The notes under the pieces: model-generated
Databases searched by the model: none
The model's input: only the letters and a program-made list of their open reading frames with translations
What the model was told of the DNA's origin: nothing
Origin: Schistocerca nitens
Taxonomy: Eukaryota; Arthropoda; Insecta; Orthoptera; Acrididae
Reading direction: 5' to 3'
NCBI RefSeq assembly: GCF_023898315.1
Contig: NC_064614.1
Coordinates: 703,872,720 to 703,936,719, forward strand
DNA length: 64,000 nt
Translations under genes and position numbers: made by a program
Shown: piece after piece, positions 1-12,689 of the stretch
Numbering within the stretch: position 1 is the stretch's first letter
How the letters are laid out: each line of letters opens with the position of its first letter

Positions 1-1840
1 ACTTGTCACAAACGTATGTTCGAACATAAGCCATGGTACCTTTATGTTCAAACAACAGCAAGTGCGCCGGCAACTAAACCTTGCAAAGTGGCCTACAGTT
101 CGTCATATACGGAAAGACTCTTACTCAATTACAGTGCTCTGCCACTGAGGACAGGAGCTTGTATATTAGAGCGTGAAAGCGGTTTCCAACCCAGCAATAT
201 ATCACAGTGTACTGTGTCGATGTAGTAAACAAACAATTCGTATCCTGCACCATACAAAAATCGCCCCTATTACATTATTCGTATAGCTATCTACAACCAG
301 ACACTCGTACAAATACTACGAAGACAGACAGCACCCTATATACTCCTTGCAGCACTGACGGTCACAAGTCATCCACTCCCGACGTGTGACAAGAGTGTCC
401 TCAGTGGACCAAAGTCACTCTCAGAACTGATCTACAAATTCGGGCTCGTTTCCCCTCGGCACAAACGCTTTACTGTTTCTGGTCCGGAGTTGCTTGCTTG
501 CTTGCTTTTCTACACCCATCTTCAGACTCTGGGATTACAAGGACACATATATTTTCGCGTGGTTTATCATAATATTATACCATTTTCGCGGTACTTCTCG
601 ATATCAAGCACACAGCAGTTCCTACTGATCGCTTGTGCAGCATAATTCCAAAGATATAGACTGGAAATTATTTCTCTACAAAACCGAAACTTTAGCGAGG
701 TGGAGTGTGCTGTAAACCACTGAGTAACTAGAAACTTATCCCATCTGCGAAGATCTTTACGTGAGATCTCGAAAAAAATAGAGGAAACTGATATTTCCAC
801 TCACGAATACCAATGTCGGTTATGTAGCAGATTCAACCCCTGTAATTTAGAAAGTCAAATAAGGTCTTTCCCATATCTAGAGAATCAGCAAATGTGTCTT
901 TCACATGCTAGATGCACACACCACAATCGATGTTCCCTCATCTAAATAAAGGTGCGAAATGTGTAGAAGCCGCCAACCGGACAATTTACATGGGAAGGAA
1001 TAACTGTCAAGCACAAACACAAGTCCATATAGAATCTTCTCAAATTTCCACACGATCACGAAAGCTATCCAACACATACTAAGTATTAGTTCGCTATTCG
1101 ACCGTCTAGAGGACAACACAGTTAAGTCAGCTACATTGCTACGCTCCAACAGGCCTCTGCATCCGGAAGGCTCCTACAGTTAATGGGAAAAGTGAATCAT
1201 TCCCGCCACAGATCACCGGCGCTACACGCCAAACACGCATAGACAGAATCGTCCTAGGAAAAAACCGGCCTCATATATATTTGATCGCTATACTTACAAT
1301 TAAATGTTACGATCACGGTCTCAGTCGAACGACATTCGACAATGAGCGAAGTATCGGAAATACACCCTGATGACGGCAGTGGTTCTGAAAATAGATATAT
1401 CTGTACCATTTTTATGATTTGACATACTCTTCCCTTTGTTATCACAGTATTCCACGTCAAATCCATACTGTCCTTACGATTTGACATAGTCATTTCCTTT
1501 GCACATGTCAGAACACAAACACTTTCTTTATAAGTCTGATGCTCAAGGCAAACCTATCACACACCCCATACTACTAAGTGTAATACTTCGTCAATAACCG
1601 ATATCTGGCGATACGAAATAATACTGACCTAAAGTCAATGATCGGTAGACACGTCTCATTAGTATTTCTTGCATTCTAAGACATCGTTTGTAATTGTCCT
1701 ACAAATCGCTCTATGTTAAAAAAACACAACCATATTACCATCACAAGCGGTCTTGGTTCTACAGGTTCGCACAAGTATCCATGTTAAAAGCAATACCGGC
1801 TTTACAAATCTATGTATGGCATTACCTTGACAGATATGCT
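1..1840 (-). repeat. Left arm of a large inverted repeat
   Basis: This stretch is the reverse complement of 5690-7609: the first bases acttgtcacaaacg face gtttgtgacaagt ending at 7609. Over about 1-1490 the arms are nearly identical. A 77-codon open stretch at 567-800 (minus) is the same, residue for residue, as that at 6792-7025, and 901-1149 differs from 6443-6691 by one residue. From about 1490 to 1840 matches to 5690-6110 persist but are much more diverged. There is one indel of about 17 bp near 360. Short open frames occur, but none resembles a protein family I know and no frame runs across the arm. The arm may continue left of the window. Confidence 0.9.
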
Positions 1841-3439
1841 GGTTACAAGTTTAGTGGTGGCATGACTTGTAATTTCACTTGTCAGACGCCGCCAGTATGC
1901 GTTTAACTCTTTCCTCGTAAGAGGTATTCTCTGTTACTAATGATCATTTTATATAGGACTGATGTGGCCATAGTATAATTTCTGAACCGTGATCGGATGT
2001 GGACAGTGGACGCTATACATCTCGGGAAAGCTACATTGTGCGTGTATCACACAGAACCATTGTTTTAAGGAAGTGATTTTCTCTTTAGACAGGTGCAGAA
2101 ACCTGCAAGACGGATGTATGTCATACACTAGAAATATATTTCCTACAGTGAAATATTAACGGTGCTGCATTCTACATGACTGATAGATCGGAAACTCAAG
2201 GGATCTAACATTATAGCCTGTTTTAAGTGTAGAACCGTAGCCTTAGGAGTGTATGTGTTTATACTCTCTCCTTCCAATACGCTCTTGGTACTGACCCCAG
2301 ACACTGGAACAACACTTTAAAATTGATAGCATAGTTGATTTACGTATAATGCTTCAAACTCCATCCATCAAGAGCTCCATCACGCATATAAATCACCCAT
2401 TTCTTGTTCTTGAGCGTTTGCTATTACATCACAACACTTTCAAATCTGTTACTATACACCGATAAGGGATACTAACCTCTTAGACATAGGTGCATCTGGA
2501 GAAATCTTGTGTACTTCGATAGGTGAGGGCTCGGCCAGCTCCATTCATTCACAAGATGTGAAATGTAGCGGTGCACTCCTGGTCGCTTGCAGAATAAATC
2601 GGTAACGATGCTGCAGAGCGGGTTGGTCAAACAAAGACAGTGCGAGGGGTCTTTCCCTCTCTAATTTTAACATAAGACTGCGAGAATGCTCTGCAACTCC
2701 CATCCACATAGAGATTGATCGCAAATTAAGCACTATGTTCGAGGTGTTAGAAATATGTACAGCACTGTCTGGTATACTTTGATTATGTAGATGTTCAACA
2801 ATTAACAATGAATAGACATAATGCACAGTCATCTATCTACATTCGCAATGACATTCGCAAAGTAGAGAGGGGGCGGTTTAGCTATGATACTGAAATTGGG
2901 AAACATGTTGTCGCAGCATTGCTCGGTGTTGAAAGTACTGTAAAATTGCTAAAATTGTTCGCACTATCAACTGTGATGCTTATTATTAGAGTACATCGAC
3001 GGCGTCTTTTTCTCCCAATCCATCCACTGGTACGCTGTTGGTTACCCCATAATGATTGACTGACATTGTTTGTTTGAGTTGGAGAAAGAGTTTTGGTGGA
3101 GGGACGGCACCTTCTTGGGATGGCTCGCACCGAAACACTGATCTCATACATGACTACAATATGAGGAATCATTCTAAATGGAATGCAGAGCCATCAGCTA
3201 TTCCGTCACTGTGACAGATGAGTTTAAATGTAGAGCTCGTGAATCACCTTGGGACTGTGGTTTGTAAACTCTCCACAACGCCGCCAAACTCTTCCAGTTT
3301 CCTTATGTTGTCACTGACTTTTATTTAAAATCATCCAATGTGTGTGGCGTATTATAATAGCAGCAGTAACAACATGATTTACACTGTGCAACGTCTAGTT
3401 TTCTGCGAGAGGCAATGGATCAGAACATGTTAATGTCAG
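1841..3439. other. Spacer of the inverted repeat, left part; no gene seen
   Basis: Unique-looking sequence inside the inverted repeat. Open frames are short (under about 100 codons) on both strands and match nothing I recognise. No TIRs, SINE heads or simple repeats stand out. Confidence 0.5.
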
Positions 3440-4460
3440 ATTAGATTAGATTAATACTAGTTCCATGGATCATGAATACGATATTTCGTAATGATGTGGA
3501 ACGAGTCAAATTTTCCAATACATGACATAATTAAGTTAATTTAACAACATAATTAAGTTAATATAACAACTTTTTTGTTTGTTTTTTGTTTTTTATTATT
3601 TTTTTGTTTTTTTCTTGATTTATATCTAAAAATTCCTCTTGGAGTAGAAGGAGTTGTCATTCAGAAATTCTTTTAGTTTCTTCTTAAATACTTGTTGGTT
3701 ATCTGTCAGACTTTTGATACTATTTGGTAAGTGACCAAAGACTTTAGTGGCAGTATAATTCTCGCCTTTCTGTGCCAAAGTTAGATTTAATCTTGAATAG
3801 TGAAGATCATCCTTTCTCCTAGTATTGTAGTTATGCACAATGCTATTACTTTTGAATTGGGTTTGGTTGTTAATAACAAATTTCATAAGAGGGTATGTAT
3901 ACTGAGAAGCTACTGTGAATATCCCTAGATCCTTAAATAAATGTCTGCAGGATGATCTTGGGTGGACTCCAGCTATTATTTGATTACACGCTTTTGTGCA
4001 ATAAATACTTTATTCCTCAGTGATGAATTACCCCAAAATATGATGCCATATGCAAGCAATGAGTGAAAGTAGGCGTAGTATTCTTATTTACAAAGATATT
4101 TATCACCAAAATTTGCAATGACCCTTATTGCATAAGTAGCTGAACTCAAACGTTTCAGCAGATCATCAATGTGTTTCTTCCAGTTTAATCTCTCATCAAT
4201 GGACACACCTAAAATTTTTGAATATTCTACCTTAGCTGTATGCTTCTGATTAAGGTCTATATTTATTAATGGCGTCATACCATTTACTGTACGGAACTGT
4301 ATGTACTGTGTCTTATCAAAATTCAGTGAGAGTCCGTTTACAAGGAACCACTTAGTAATTTTATGAAAGACATTATTGACAATTTCATCAGTTAATTCTT
4401 GTTTGTCACGTGTGATTACTATACTTGTATCATCAACCTGACACACACGTCGAGGTTGTG
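3440..4460 (-). mobile_element. 5'-truncated LINE (CR1/jockey group, TAATC-tailed), RT C-terminal part
   Basis: Read on the minus strand, 4460-4084 encodes the end of a reverse transcriptase starting just at the palm (VDDTSIVI, normally FADDT), then WFLVNGLSLNFDKTQYIQFR and the KILGVSIDERLNWKKHID region. 3886-3626 encodes the C-terminal tail (YNTRRKDDLH, FGHLPNSIKSL, FKKKLKEFL, SFYS). Both parts align by eye with the LINE at 38952-42062. The element ends in ATTAGATTAGATTA at 3440-3454, the reverse complement of that LINE's TAATC-repeat tail, so the 3' end is real. Frames are interrupted between 3887 and 4083. The 5' break lies inside the RT domain, as expected for target-primed 5' truncation. 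Confidence 0.88.
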
Positions 4461-5689
4461 GCGGAAAATAATGTTTCACAGTGTACAAAGCATGTTACAG
4501 CAGAAAAAACTATGTTTCAAACAACGACACTGGGTCACAGGGAGCGTCTCTTGTGACTTAACAGTATAGTCTGTGGGATACGGTTATCCTCCTATAGTAC
4601 AGGTGATGAAAGTTTACACTGGTCTGTGCAGTGGATCAATACCTATATATTTAGTAGGATCGTCACGTGTGCTCGATGCCAGCACACATGCGATATTTGT
4701 TTTCGATATATGGGAGGAGAGAGATGTGGTAAAAATCTTATCGAGTTCTCTACCAGATGAAGTTAGTGTAGATCTATAGTTCGTAATTTTTCTCTGGTGG
4801 ATGGAACAGTATAACGATGATATAATTTTGGGGTGATAGACGTGAATGGGCCCTGAGGAGTGTGGATCTGTAGCACCTGCTTGTAGTTTGGAGAAGCATC
4901 CCAATGCAGAAGCAAAATCGACATCCTCCCCCAGTTCCCGTAATGTTTTTTATACTACATCGTGTTGCAGGAGCAGGCTTCGTTTCCGTCGAATGGTCAA
5001 AACACAGTTCTGTCACAGTAACTCAGCTACTCCTGTTTCTACATGGGTTGCAGAAGGTATTAGATATAGCTTTCTCCGACTTCTACTCAGTTCTGACTTA
5101 CATTGGAACAATCACATGCACAAAGCTGCAGGGATGATAGCGCACCATCTGAGGGGTAGTTGTAAGATGCATAGGGGCAACCTAAAACCATGCTGGAATT
5201 TTATTGTAGCAGATAGGTTCGAGAAAGGTGGCTCGTTTCGAGATATGAGAGTGCCAGAAATATGATTCACTAGTGGCTGTAATCATTAAAGGACTTCTCC
5301 ACAGGATCCAACGAAGATATGTTGTTGAATGGAAAGACTTGATTCCAAACCATAGACATCATTTCTACCGAAAGCGTAGCACTAGAGGTCTGAAATCTAG
5401 TGTACATTTCTTACGACCTCCATCATCACACCATCTACTACTGTTTGTCATCATTCTCAATCAATCATCGCCTATAACTCTGTGGATATTTTACAGAACC
5501 TCTAACATGGCATCGAGACAGAATCCGTTACAAATACTGGAGAAATATCTAGTGGCGGCGGCGTGAGGGAGTTGCAAATACCGGTTTCATTCCACGCTCC
5601 TAGGCCGAATCAATTTCAAAATTCGGTAATTTTATTACGAGTGTGCACCCGTGGTGACGTGTAACCGTACTGCTGGTGTGATAATATAC
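4461..5689. other. Spacer of the inverted repeat, right part; no gene seen
   Basis: Open frames at 4573-4779, 4846-5265 and 5273-5566 (plus) are short and match no family I recognise. A 139-codon frame at 4846-5265 is the longest but has no recognisable domain. Confidence 0.4.
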
Positions 5690-7609
5690 ACTCTGGCGAT
5701 CACCGTCTACATTCAGTGTGACGCTATTTGTCTGGAAAAACCATGTATTCGTAGGTAATGCCGTACGTGGATTTATAAAACCTGTATAGCTTTTCACATG
5801 GTCACTTGTGTGCATCTGTAGAACCAAGAGTGCTTGTAATGTTAATATGGTTGTGTTTTTTAATATCTTGCGGTTTGTAAGACGATTACGCCTCTCTTTC
5901 TAAGACACAGTGGTACCGCTCGCAAGAAAACTTTTGAGAGATGTCCAACCATCATTGATTGTCGGTCAGTATTATTTCGTGTGTCTGGCAATCATTTATT
6001 GGCGAAGTATTATACTTAGTAGTAGGGGCTTCATGATAGATCCCCTTCAGCATCAGGCTTATAAAGTATGTGTTTATGATCTGACATATGCAAAATAAAC
6101 GACTATGTCCAGTCGTAAGGAAGGTATGGATTTGACGTGGAATACTGTGATAACAAAGGGAAGAGAATGTCAAATCATAAAAATGGTACAGATATATCTA
6201 TTTTCAGAACCACTGCCGTCATCAGGGTGTATTTCCGATACTTCGCTCATTGTCGAATGTCGTTCGACTGAGACCGTGATCGTAACATTTAATTGTAAGT
6301 ATAGCGATCAAATATATATGAGGCCGGTTTTTTCCTAGGACGATTCTGTCTATGCGTGTTTGGCGTGTAGCGCCGGTGATCTGTGGCGGGAATGATTCAC
6401 TTTTCCCATTAACTGTAGGAGCCTTCCGGATGCAGAGGCCTGTTGGAGCGTAGCAATGTAGCTGACTTAACTGTGTTGTCCTCTAGACGGTCGAATAGCG
6501 AACTAATACTTAGTATGTGTTGGATAGCTTTCGTGATCGTGTGGAAATTTGAGAAGATTCTATATGGACTTGTGTTTGTGCTTGACAGTTATTCCTTCCC
6601 ATGTAAATTGTCCGGTTGGCGGCTTCTACACATTTCGCACCTTTATTTAGATGGGGGAACATCGATTGTGGTGTGTGCATCTAGCATGTGAAAGACACAT
6701 TTGCTGATTCTCTAGATATGGGAAAGACCTTATTTGACTTTCTAAATTACAGGGGTTGAATCTGCTACATAACCGACATTGGTATTCGTGAGTGGAAATA
6801 TCAGTTTCCTCTATTTTTTTCGAGATCTCACGTAAAGATCTTCGCAGATGGGATAAGTTTCTAGTTACTCAGTGGTTTACAGCACACTCCACCTCGCTAA
6901 AGTTTCGGTTTTGTAGAGAAATAATTTCCAGTCTATATCTCTGGAATTATGCTGCACAAGCGATCAGTAGGAACTGCTGTGTGCTTGATATCGAGAAGTA
7001 CCGCGAAAATGGTATAATATTATGATAAACCACGCGAAAATATATGTGTCCTTGTAATCCCAGAGTCTGAAGATGGGTGTAGAAAAGCAAGCAAGCAAGC
7101 AGGTCCGGACCAGAAACAGTAAAGCGTTTGTGCCGAGGGGAAACGAGCCCGAATTTGTGGATCAGTTCTGAGAGTGACTTTGGTCCACTGAGGACACTCT
7201 TGTCACACGTCGGGAGTGGATGACTTGTGACCGTCAGCTGCGGGAAAATATCTAGTGCTGCGAGGAGTATATAGGGTGCTGTCTGTGTTTGTGGTATTTG
7301 TACGAGTGTCTGGTTGTAGATAGCTATACGAATAATGTAATAGGGGCGATTTTTGTATGGTGCAGGATACGAATTGTATGTTTACTACATCGACACGGTA
7401 CACTATGATGTATTGCTGGTTTGGAAACCGCTTTCACACTCTAATATACAAGCTCCTGTCCTCAGTGGGAGAGCACTGTAATTGAGTAAGAGTCTTTCCG
7501 TATATGACGATCTGTAGGCCACTTTGCAAGGTTTAGTTGCCGGCGCACTTGCTGTTGTTTGAACATAAAGATACCATGGCTTATGTTCGAACATACGTTT
7601 GTGACAAGT
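5690..7609 (+). repeat. Right arm of the large inverted repeat
   Basis: Reverse-complement partner of 1-1840. The inner part (about 5690-6110) aligns to 1490-1840 with many substitutions and small indels. The outer part (about 6110-7609) is nearly identical to 1-1490. Three open stretches (6105-6338, 6443-6691, 6792-7025) recur in the left arm, but they sit in different frames with stops between, so I do not call a gene. A short GCAA tetranucleotide run at about 7083-7101 has its partner at about 489-507. Confidence 0.9.
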
Positions 7610-7639
7610 AATCAACCGACTATTCACCTAAAAACAAAA

Positions 7640-8490
7640 AAATTGCGTATGTCTAGTCATAATGGAAGGATAGGTTGGACATGGTGAATTGTAATTTCAG
7701 TGCACTGAGGAGTATATCCGAACGTAAGTGGTAATAGATTTATTTCGTAAATGGCTGCACAATATATCAATGCACTTGTTCAACTGGATGGGCAATATGG
7801 CTGTAACAATACATCCCCTCATCGGCACACATAAACGTACCCTCGGATTTTCCTTGTTGTTCTATTGATAGTGATGTTGATTACAGTACACCAACCTGTG
7901 TCGGTGATGTCTTTCCAAGCATTATGTTTGCAGGTGCAGTAATCATTATCACACATAGTGCCGGACGCCTGTCCTTCATAACACTTGTTTGAGAGAATCT
8001 TGGCAGCATGTAGCACCTTCCGGAAACGCTAATTCTAAGACTTTGTCAGATAATTTCCTAGGACTGAGGAGAATCGAGGCATGTAGCTGGTGTGAGTGTA
8101 GGCGTAACATAATTTTTTCAGGCACTGTACAGATATAAAAGATAACTGCACTGTTTGTCTGAAATGCATATATGTTGCAATTTAAAGTGACTATGGCTTG
8201 TGTTGTGGCATGGGCAGAGAAAATGAGTGTGTTTCCTATTGTGAGGGATGTATAGATTCAGCACATCGATACCTGCAAAGGTATGAGAGAGATTTTTACG
8301 TGGAAAATTATGTGCGCTATAGATACTGAGATTCATTCCAGAACCACAGCCGTGAAGAGGAGACATTACCTGTACATTGATCGGTGTCAGACTGGAGAAG
8401 CAATTGTAATATTTAATTGTAGTTGAACTGGTAAATATGTTCCTGTCTCCCAATATTATTGTGAGCCTTGTATGTATTGTAGACAACTTT
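7640..8490 (+). repeat. Diverged extra copies of the inverted-repeat sequence
   Basis: 7640-7700 resembles 6097-6160 (shared words such as tatgtc-agtc, ggaagg, gaatt-tg). 8255-8480 resembles 6135-6320: both carry a tacgtgga-like start, then cagaaccac-gccgt, then gta-catttaattgta. Similarity is moderate, like that of the inner arms. The unit therefore exists in more than two copies here, same orientation as the right arm. I see no coding function. Confidence 0.6.
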
Positions 8491-10141
8491 TGTGGTGTTT
8501 AACTGTCAATGCAATGTAGCGATCTGTACAAAATAATGTTGCCACTGAAAGTCTCGTCTGCAGATATCCATGGTGGACAGTGCTCCCATACTGGCAGCAG
8601 CAGTAGCAGTTTGATGGGTAAAGTCAGTGACAAACAGGCTGTCTTGCTAGGATTGCTAGGAACAATGCACCGTGTGTTATTCTGGGAAGCAATGGAACAT
8701 CTCTTGACGCTGGACCCGCACCGCAGCTATTCATCTTCGCACCAGCAATGGTGCCTAGGTGAACACGTATTTCGACAGGAATTTCTCAGGTGTCAAGTAT
8801 GAAAGGTATGCCACCGCCTTATGCTTGTGGGACCCAATTGGGCACCAGTGAGTCACTAGGCAGCTGATGCTGCGTCGCCACTTCGCGGGGCCTGCCAATG
8901 CACCCTGGACTCCAGGGTAGGCATTGGGCATCGTGTGGATTGATGTGTTTTTTACTAGCGATCTTTTGTTTAAACTATATTCCATCGATTTCACCGACCA
9001 ATAGGATGCTGAAAATTAATAAAAACTACCCCATACATGTGATGAATACTGATTTAGTTAATTTGCATAAATTTTTTATATCAGTGTGGTGTTTGCATTA
9101 CAATAGTTAAAAGCAGGGTGTGTGTGTTCGTAACATGGAGCAGAACAGCAGGTTAAGTGCAGAGCACTAGATTAAGTTGCACAATTTTTACGTAAAACAC
9201 AGTACAATAGTTTAAGAGGGTGGGTGACAAAGAAGAATGCGCCAGAAATGGCGTTCAAAAGCATGTGAAATTCAAAAAGTGTACCAGAAAATGGTGGGAG
9301 GACATAACTAATTACTTAATTTGGTATCAAAGGTGGTACAATAGTTAAACGAAATGGGGGTGACATGGGAAACCACTTAACAGAACAATAGGTGAAGTGC
9401 TGACATAGGACCAAACATTAGGTTAAGACGCCCAGAGTACAGTGCCGAACATTAGGTTATGCAACATGTTTGCCCCATGTAATTGCTTCTTACAAAACCT
9501 ACATATTTTCAAACAGCAGAGAATGATGAGCAAGAGAAATCCAACCCACACACAAACTGAATTTTTTTATGAATAAACAATATACCCTTTAATTTCCTGT
9601 TATGAGATCCTTCCTCTCCACCACCAGACCACCATCTTGTATTACATCATGGTAGGGACAACAGCACTGTCTAGTGGCAGTACTGTGTACTAGGTCAGCT
9701 GGACTCAAGACCTTGGGGTGAACACACTTGATGGTAGTACTGTCTCTAATTGTTTAAATAAAGACTGAAATAAAGACCTATGTCCAGCACAGGTTGAGTC
9801 CTTTTCCCACCAATTCCTTGGAAGAGGTGGCTGTCAAATGACTTAAGTTAGTGGAGGTAGCCCAAGTGCCCCTTTTTCCCGCCATTTTCCTAGGTTAGTG
9901 GAGGTAGCCTTGGTATGTTGCATTGTCCTGATGGAATTTGAACCTTCCACCGTTTTCTGGTAGAGGTGGGGCAGGGGGGATTTACCAGAGGGAGAGAGGT
10001 TAATTAATTGATTAATTTAATTAAGTAGTGAATCAAATGATTTGAGCGAGAGGAGCTATTCCAATAACTCAGACCTGAATGTGTACCTGTTGCAGCAAGG
10101 ATGGAGGTTTACTGAAGGGAAGGGGAGTGGGAGGGGGTGGG
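8491..10141. other. Intergenic; scattered caataggttaag words, no gene seen
   Basis: No open frame of note. From 9140 to 9470 diverged versions of the word gaacaataggttaag recur about six times, heralding the cleaner block at 10142. Around 9780-9980 a GGTAGAGGTGG/GGAGGTAGCC-rich segment recurs two or three times in degenerate form. A possible polyadenylation-like aataaa pair lies near 9760-9775. This could be LTR or leader sequence of the gag fossil to the right, but I could not find matching ends. Confidence 0.4.
8893..8930. repeat. Short imperfect palindrome
   Basis: The bases TGCCAATGC-ACCCTGG and CCAGGGTAGGCATTGGGCA form a stem of about 14-16 pairs round a two-base centre, with small bulges. 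Cause unknown. Confidence 0.75.
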
Positions 10142-10268
10142 GGAACAATAGGTTAAGTGCCTGTCAATCAAAAGGAAGGATTCTTTTAGCAGAACAATAG
10201 GTTAAGCACCTGCCAATCAAAGGAGAACAATAGGTTAAGCACCTATCAATCAGAGGAGAACAATACGT
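10142..10268 (+). repeat. Minisatellite-like block, copy 1 (about 33-bp units)
   Basis: Three to four units of the form gaacaataggttaagyrcct followed by rycaatcaaaggag are packed head to tail. An interruption reading aaggaaggattcttttagca follows the first unit. The same composite block, with the same interruption, recurs at 11487-11592. Confidence 0.85.
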
Positions 10269-10679
10269 TTCCCCCTGAGTGCACACTTGCCCCTGATGTA
10301 GGCACCCCACATGAACAATATGCACTGGTGCCGCACTTGTCCCCCTTCTAATGTGACAATGAATGAAACCGAAACTGAAAATGTCGGTGGTAGCGACGAC
10401 GACAAGTTACATTTTCAATTAACGTGTACACAGGTGATAACAAAATTATCATTCGAAATGATACGATGATGACAGTAGATGGGATGGGGTCACAATTAGC
10501 TCCATGGAGTATTTTTCCCCTGGTGAAATGTAAAGCACGATAGTGGGCTCTTATGAAGTCATTCTTTGTCTGCTACCTTTATGCCTAATTGAAACATGAT
10601 TGGACAGGGTGCAGTGTACACTCTAGACACCCCAATCACGATGCCAATGTTACATCAGTTATTTAAACAAAGCTTCATG

Positions 10680-12670
10680 ATTTCAAAAACGAGTTCAAGA
10701 AAAGCAAAAAGAAACTCTCAAACAAAGTATTGAAGATAAATTTAATGATTTTTCAAACTAGCAGACAGATACACAAAAGGAATTACTTGAGCAGCAAAGG
10801 CAAACTCTTGATGCTTTCAAAACCGACTTAACACAACAGTTCAATGACTTGACAGAAGATCTGCATGCTGATTTTTCAAATAAATTATCAGATAAACTTG
10901 TCAGTATGGGGAAAGATCTAAAATCACAATTCCACAGTGATTTGTCTCAAGATATAAATACTGTAAGCCAGAAATTGTCATCAGTAGTCGCAACAGGAGA
11001 ACAGTTCGCAGAAAAGGTGAAGGAGGTATTAAGGCATAGACAAAATGCAGCAGGAGCAATCACAATGGTGCCAGAATATAAATATACTCGCAGGTACCGT
11101 TCACATGTTGCAAACAGCATACAAAGGTCTACCTGAACAGGTGCAAGACATGTCTTTGCAACAATGTACCATAAGTTTAAACACTCAGTTCATGAGAAAG
11201 GAGCAAGAAAGGATAGATAAAAACATCAAGGAAATAAATATAGAGCCGAGGCGGGCATGCTAGATCAATGCAGTACCCTGGAGTAGAAGGTAGTCCAGGA
11301 ACACACGGGTTACATAGATGTGATCGAGGAAGCGATGAAGGTACAGAAGGCAGAACTAATAGCTGAAATAGATCAAAGAATGAAAGCAAACGAGAAAAAA
11401 CCACGCACTAACATCGTTAGTAACACTGAAAAGGAAAGGGAACATTCAACCCCAAGATTTCAGATGTCAACAGACAGACTAGATAATCCGAAGTGCCTGT
11501 CAATCAAAAGGAAGAATCCTTTTAGCAGAACAATAGGTTAAGTACCTGCCAATCAAAGGAGAACAATAGGTTAAGTACCTACCAATCTGACCTATTGGGT
11601 AAAATAGATTGCACCTATGACATGGAAATGGTGCTGCCAACTTTCGTCCCTGTCACGCAGAGCTACTCAGAATACGATCCAAAACATCAAAACAATGCCA
11701 CACCGGCAACGGACAATGCTGCATGCCTTTCTACTTTGCTTGTGGATAAAGCCTTATTACGACACAGGCAGTTTCCGTTTTTTTCTTCTGAAGATAAGCG
11801 AACAAACCTAGTCGTATTCATAAGACCCTTCCGGGACGTTTTGCCAAGGAGTTCGTCCGAAGCGCAAAGGATACGCTTTGAGTTAGGTTATATATAGAAT
11901 GACGTATTGCTGTGTCACTGATGTGGCGGAAAAATGTCACACCTACGAGCAGTTTGAAAGGGCATTCCTAAACAAATTCTGGTCCAACAAAGTACAAGAG
12001 AGATTTAGGGGCGAAGTGCTTAACCCTGCGCTATTCAGCAGTTAATGCAGAGAGCTCTGAAGATACTTCGAGAAGTATCTAAATCAAGCACATTATTGGA
12101 CAAACTCGATATCACTCGTAAACGTCCTAAAAATTTTGAAAAACCGACAATCGGCTATCATTCGCGACATGCTGGCCACCACTTCTTAGCACAATAAAGA
12201 GAATTGCCTCTTAGTTCTCGACCCATTGATGTTATATACCAAGAGACAACCTGCACAACCACAAAGCGACAGCGCCCAGTCACACCCCACACAAATGAAC
12301 TAACGACACGGCTGGAATGGCAGTAACAACTAACACAGTTGGCAGCCATATCCCCATCGCAGCAATACCAATGGGAACCAATTTGGCAAAGGAAAGGGAC
12401 AAAAATTCGAGTGAGGATATAAAAATAACCAAGGACAGAATTTCAATCGGTCAGGATTTAATGGCCAGAGAGGTTATAGTCAGCAAACATAAAATGCGTC
12501 GTCGATCAGGGACAACGGCCCAAAAGGCAACTAGCAAGGGCAGAACGCAACTGGGTGACAAAATACTCTTCCACAGCCTGTCTATAATTAGTACAATCAT
12601 ACTTGCGTCTCGAATAGCGCCCAGGGACAAGGAAATTTCCAATGGAGAGCCGCGCATGATAGTAAAAATG
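10680..12670 (+). mobile_element. LTR retrotransposon fossil, Gypsy-like gag region
   Basis: A fossil. 10700-11410 carries charged, helix-rich sequence of the kind found in insect Gypsy-type Gag. Near 11940-12170 there is a Gag core-like stretch (FERAFLNKFWS), and 12380-12640 is glutamine/glycine-rich like a Gag tail. No protease, RT or clear LTRs are attached; on the right a LINE takes over near 12690. It is clearly broken in many places and looks old. A direct copy of the minisatellite block lies inside it (11487-11592). Family assignment rests on the Gag-like stretch only. Confidence 0.55.
11487..11592 (+). repeat. Minisatellite-like block, copy 2
   Basis: Direct repeat of 10158-10265, including the shared interruption between the first and second units. 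The two blocks are about 1.33 kb apart and differ at only a few bases (for example aagtacct here versus aagcacct there). Confidence 0.85.
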
Positions 12671-12689
12671 GCACCGATAGGTCACTGTA

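Noticed and set aside
567-1493. Protein-like open frames in the left palindrome arm, repeated at 6105-7025
   Set aside because: Their sharing between arms follows from near-identity of the DNA. They are short, lie in different frames with stops between, and match no family, so conservation at the protein level is not shown.
4846-5265. A 139-codon plus-strand frame in the palindrome spacer
   Set aside because: No recognisable domain, no splice or promoter context and composition like its surroundings; length is within chance for this GC content.
12317-12660. N-terminal half of the 277-codon frame at 12317-13150
   Set aside because: It is read in a different frame from the gag-like fossil below it and only by chance joins the LINE ORF1 finger; the real ORF1 begins near 12690.
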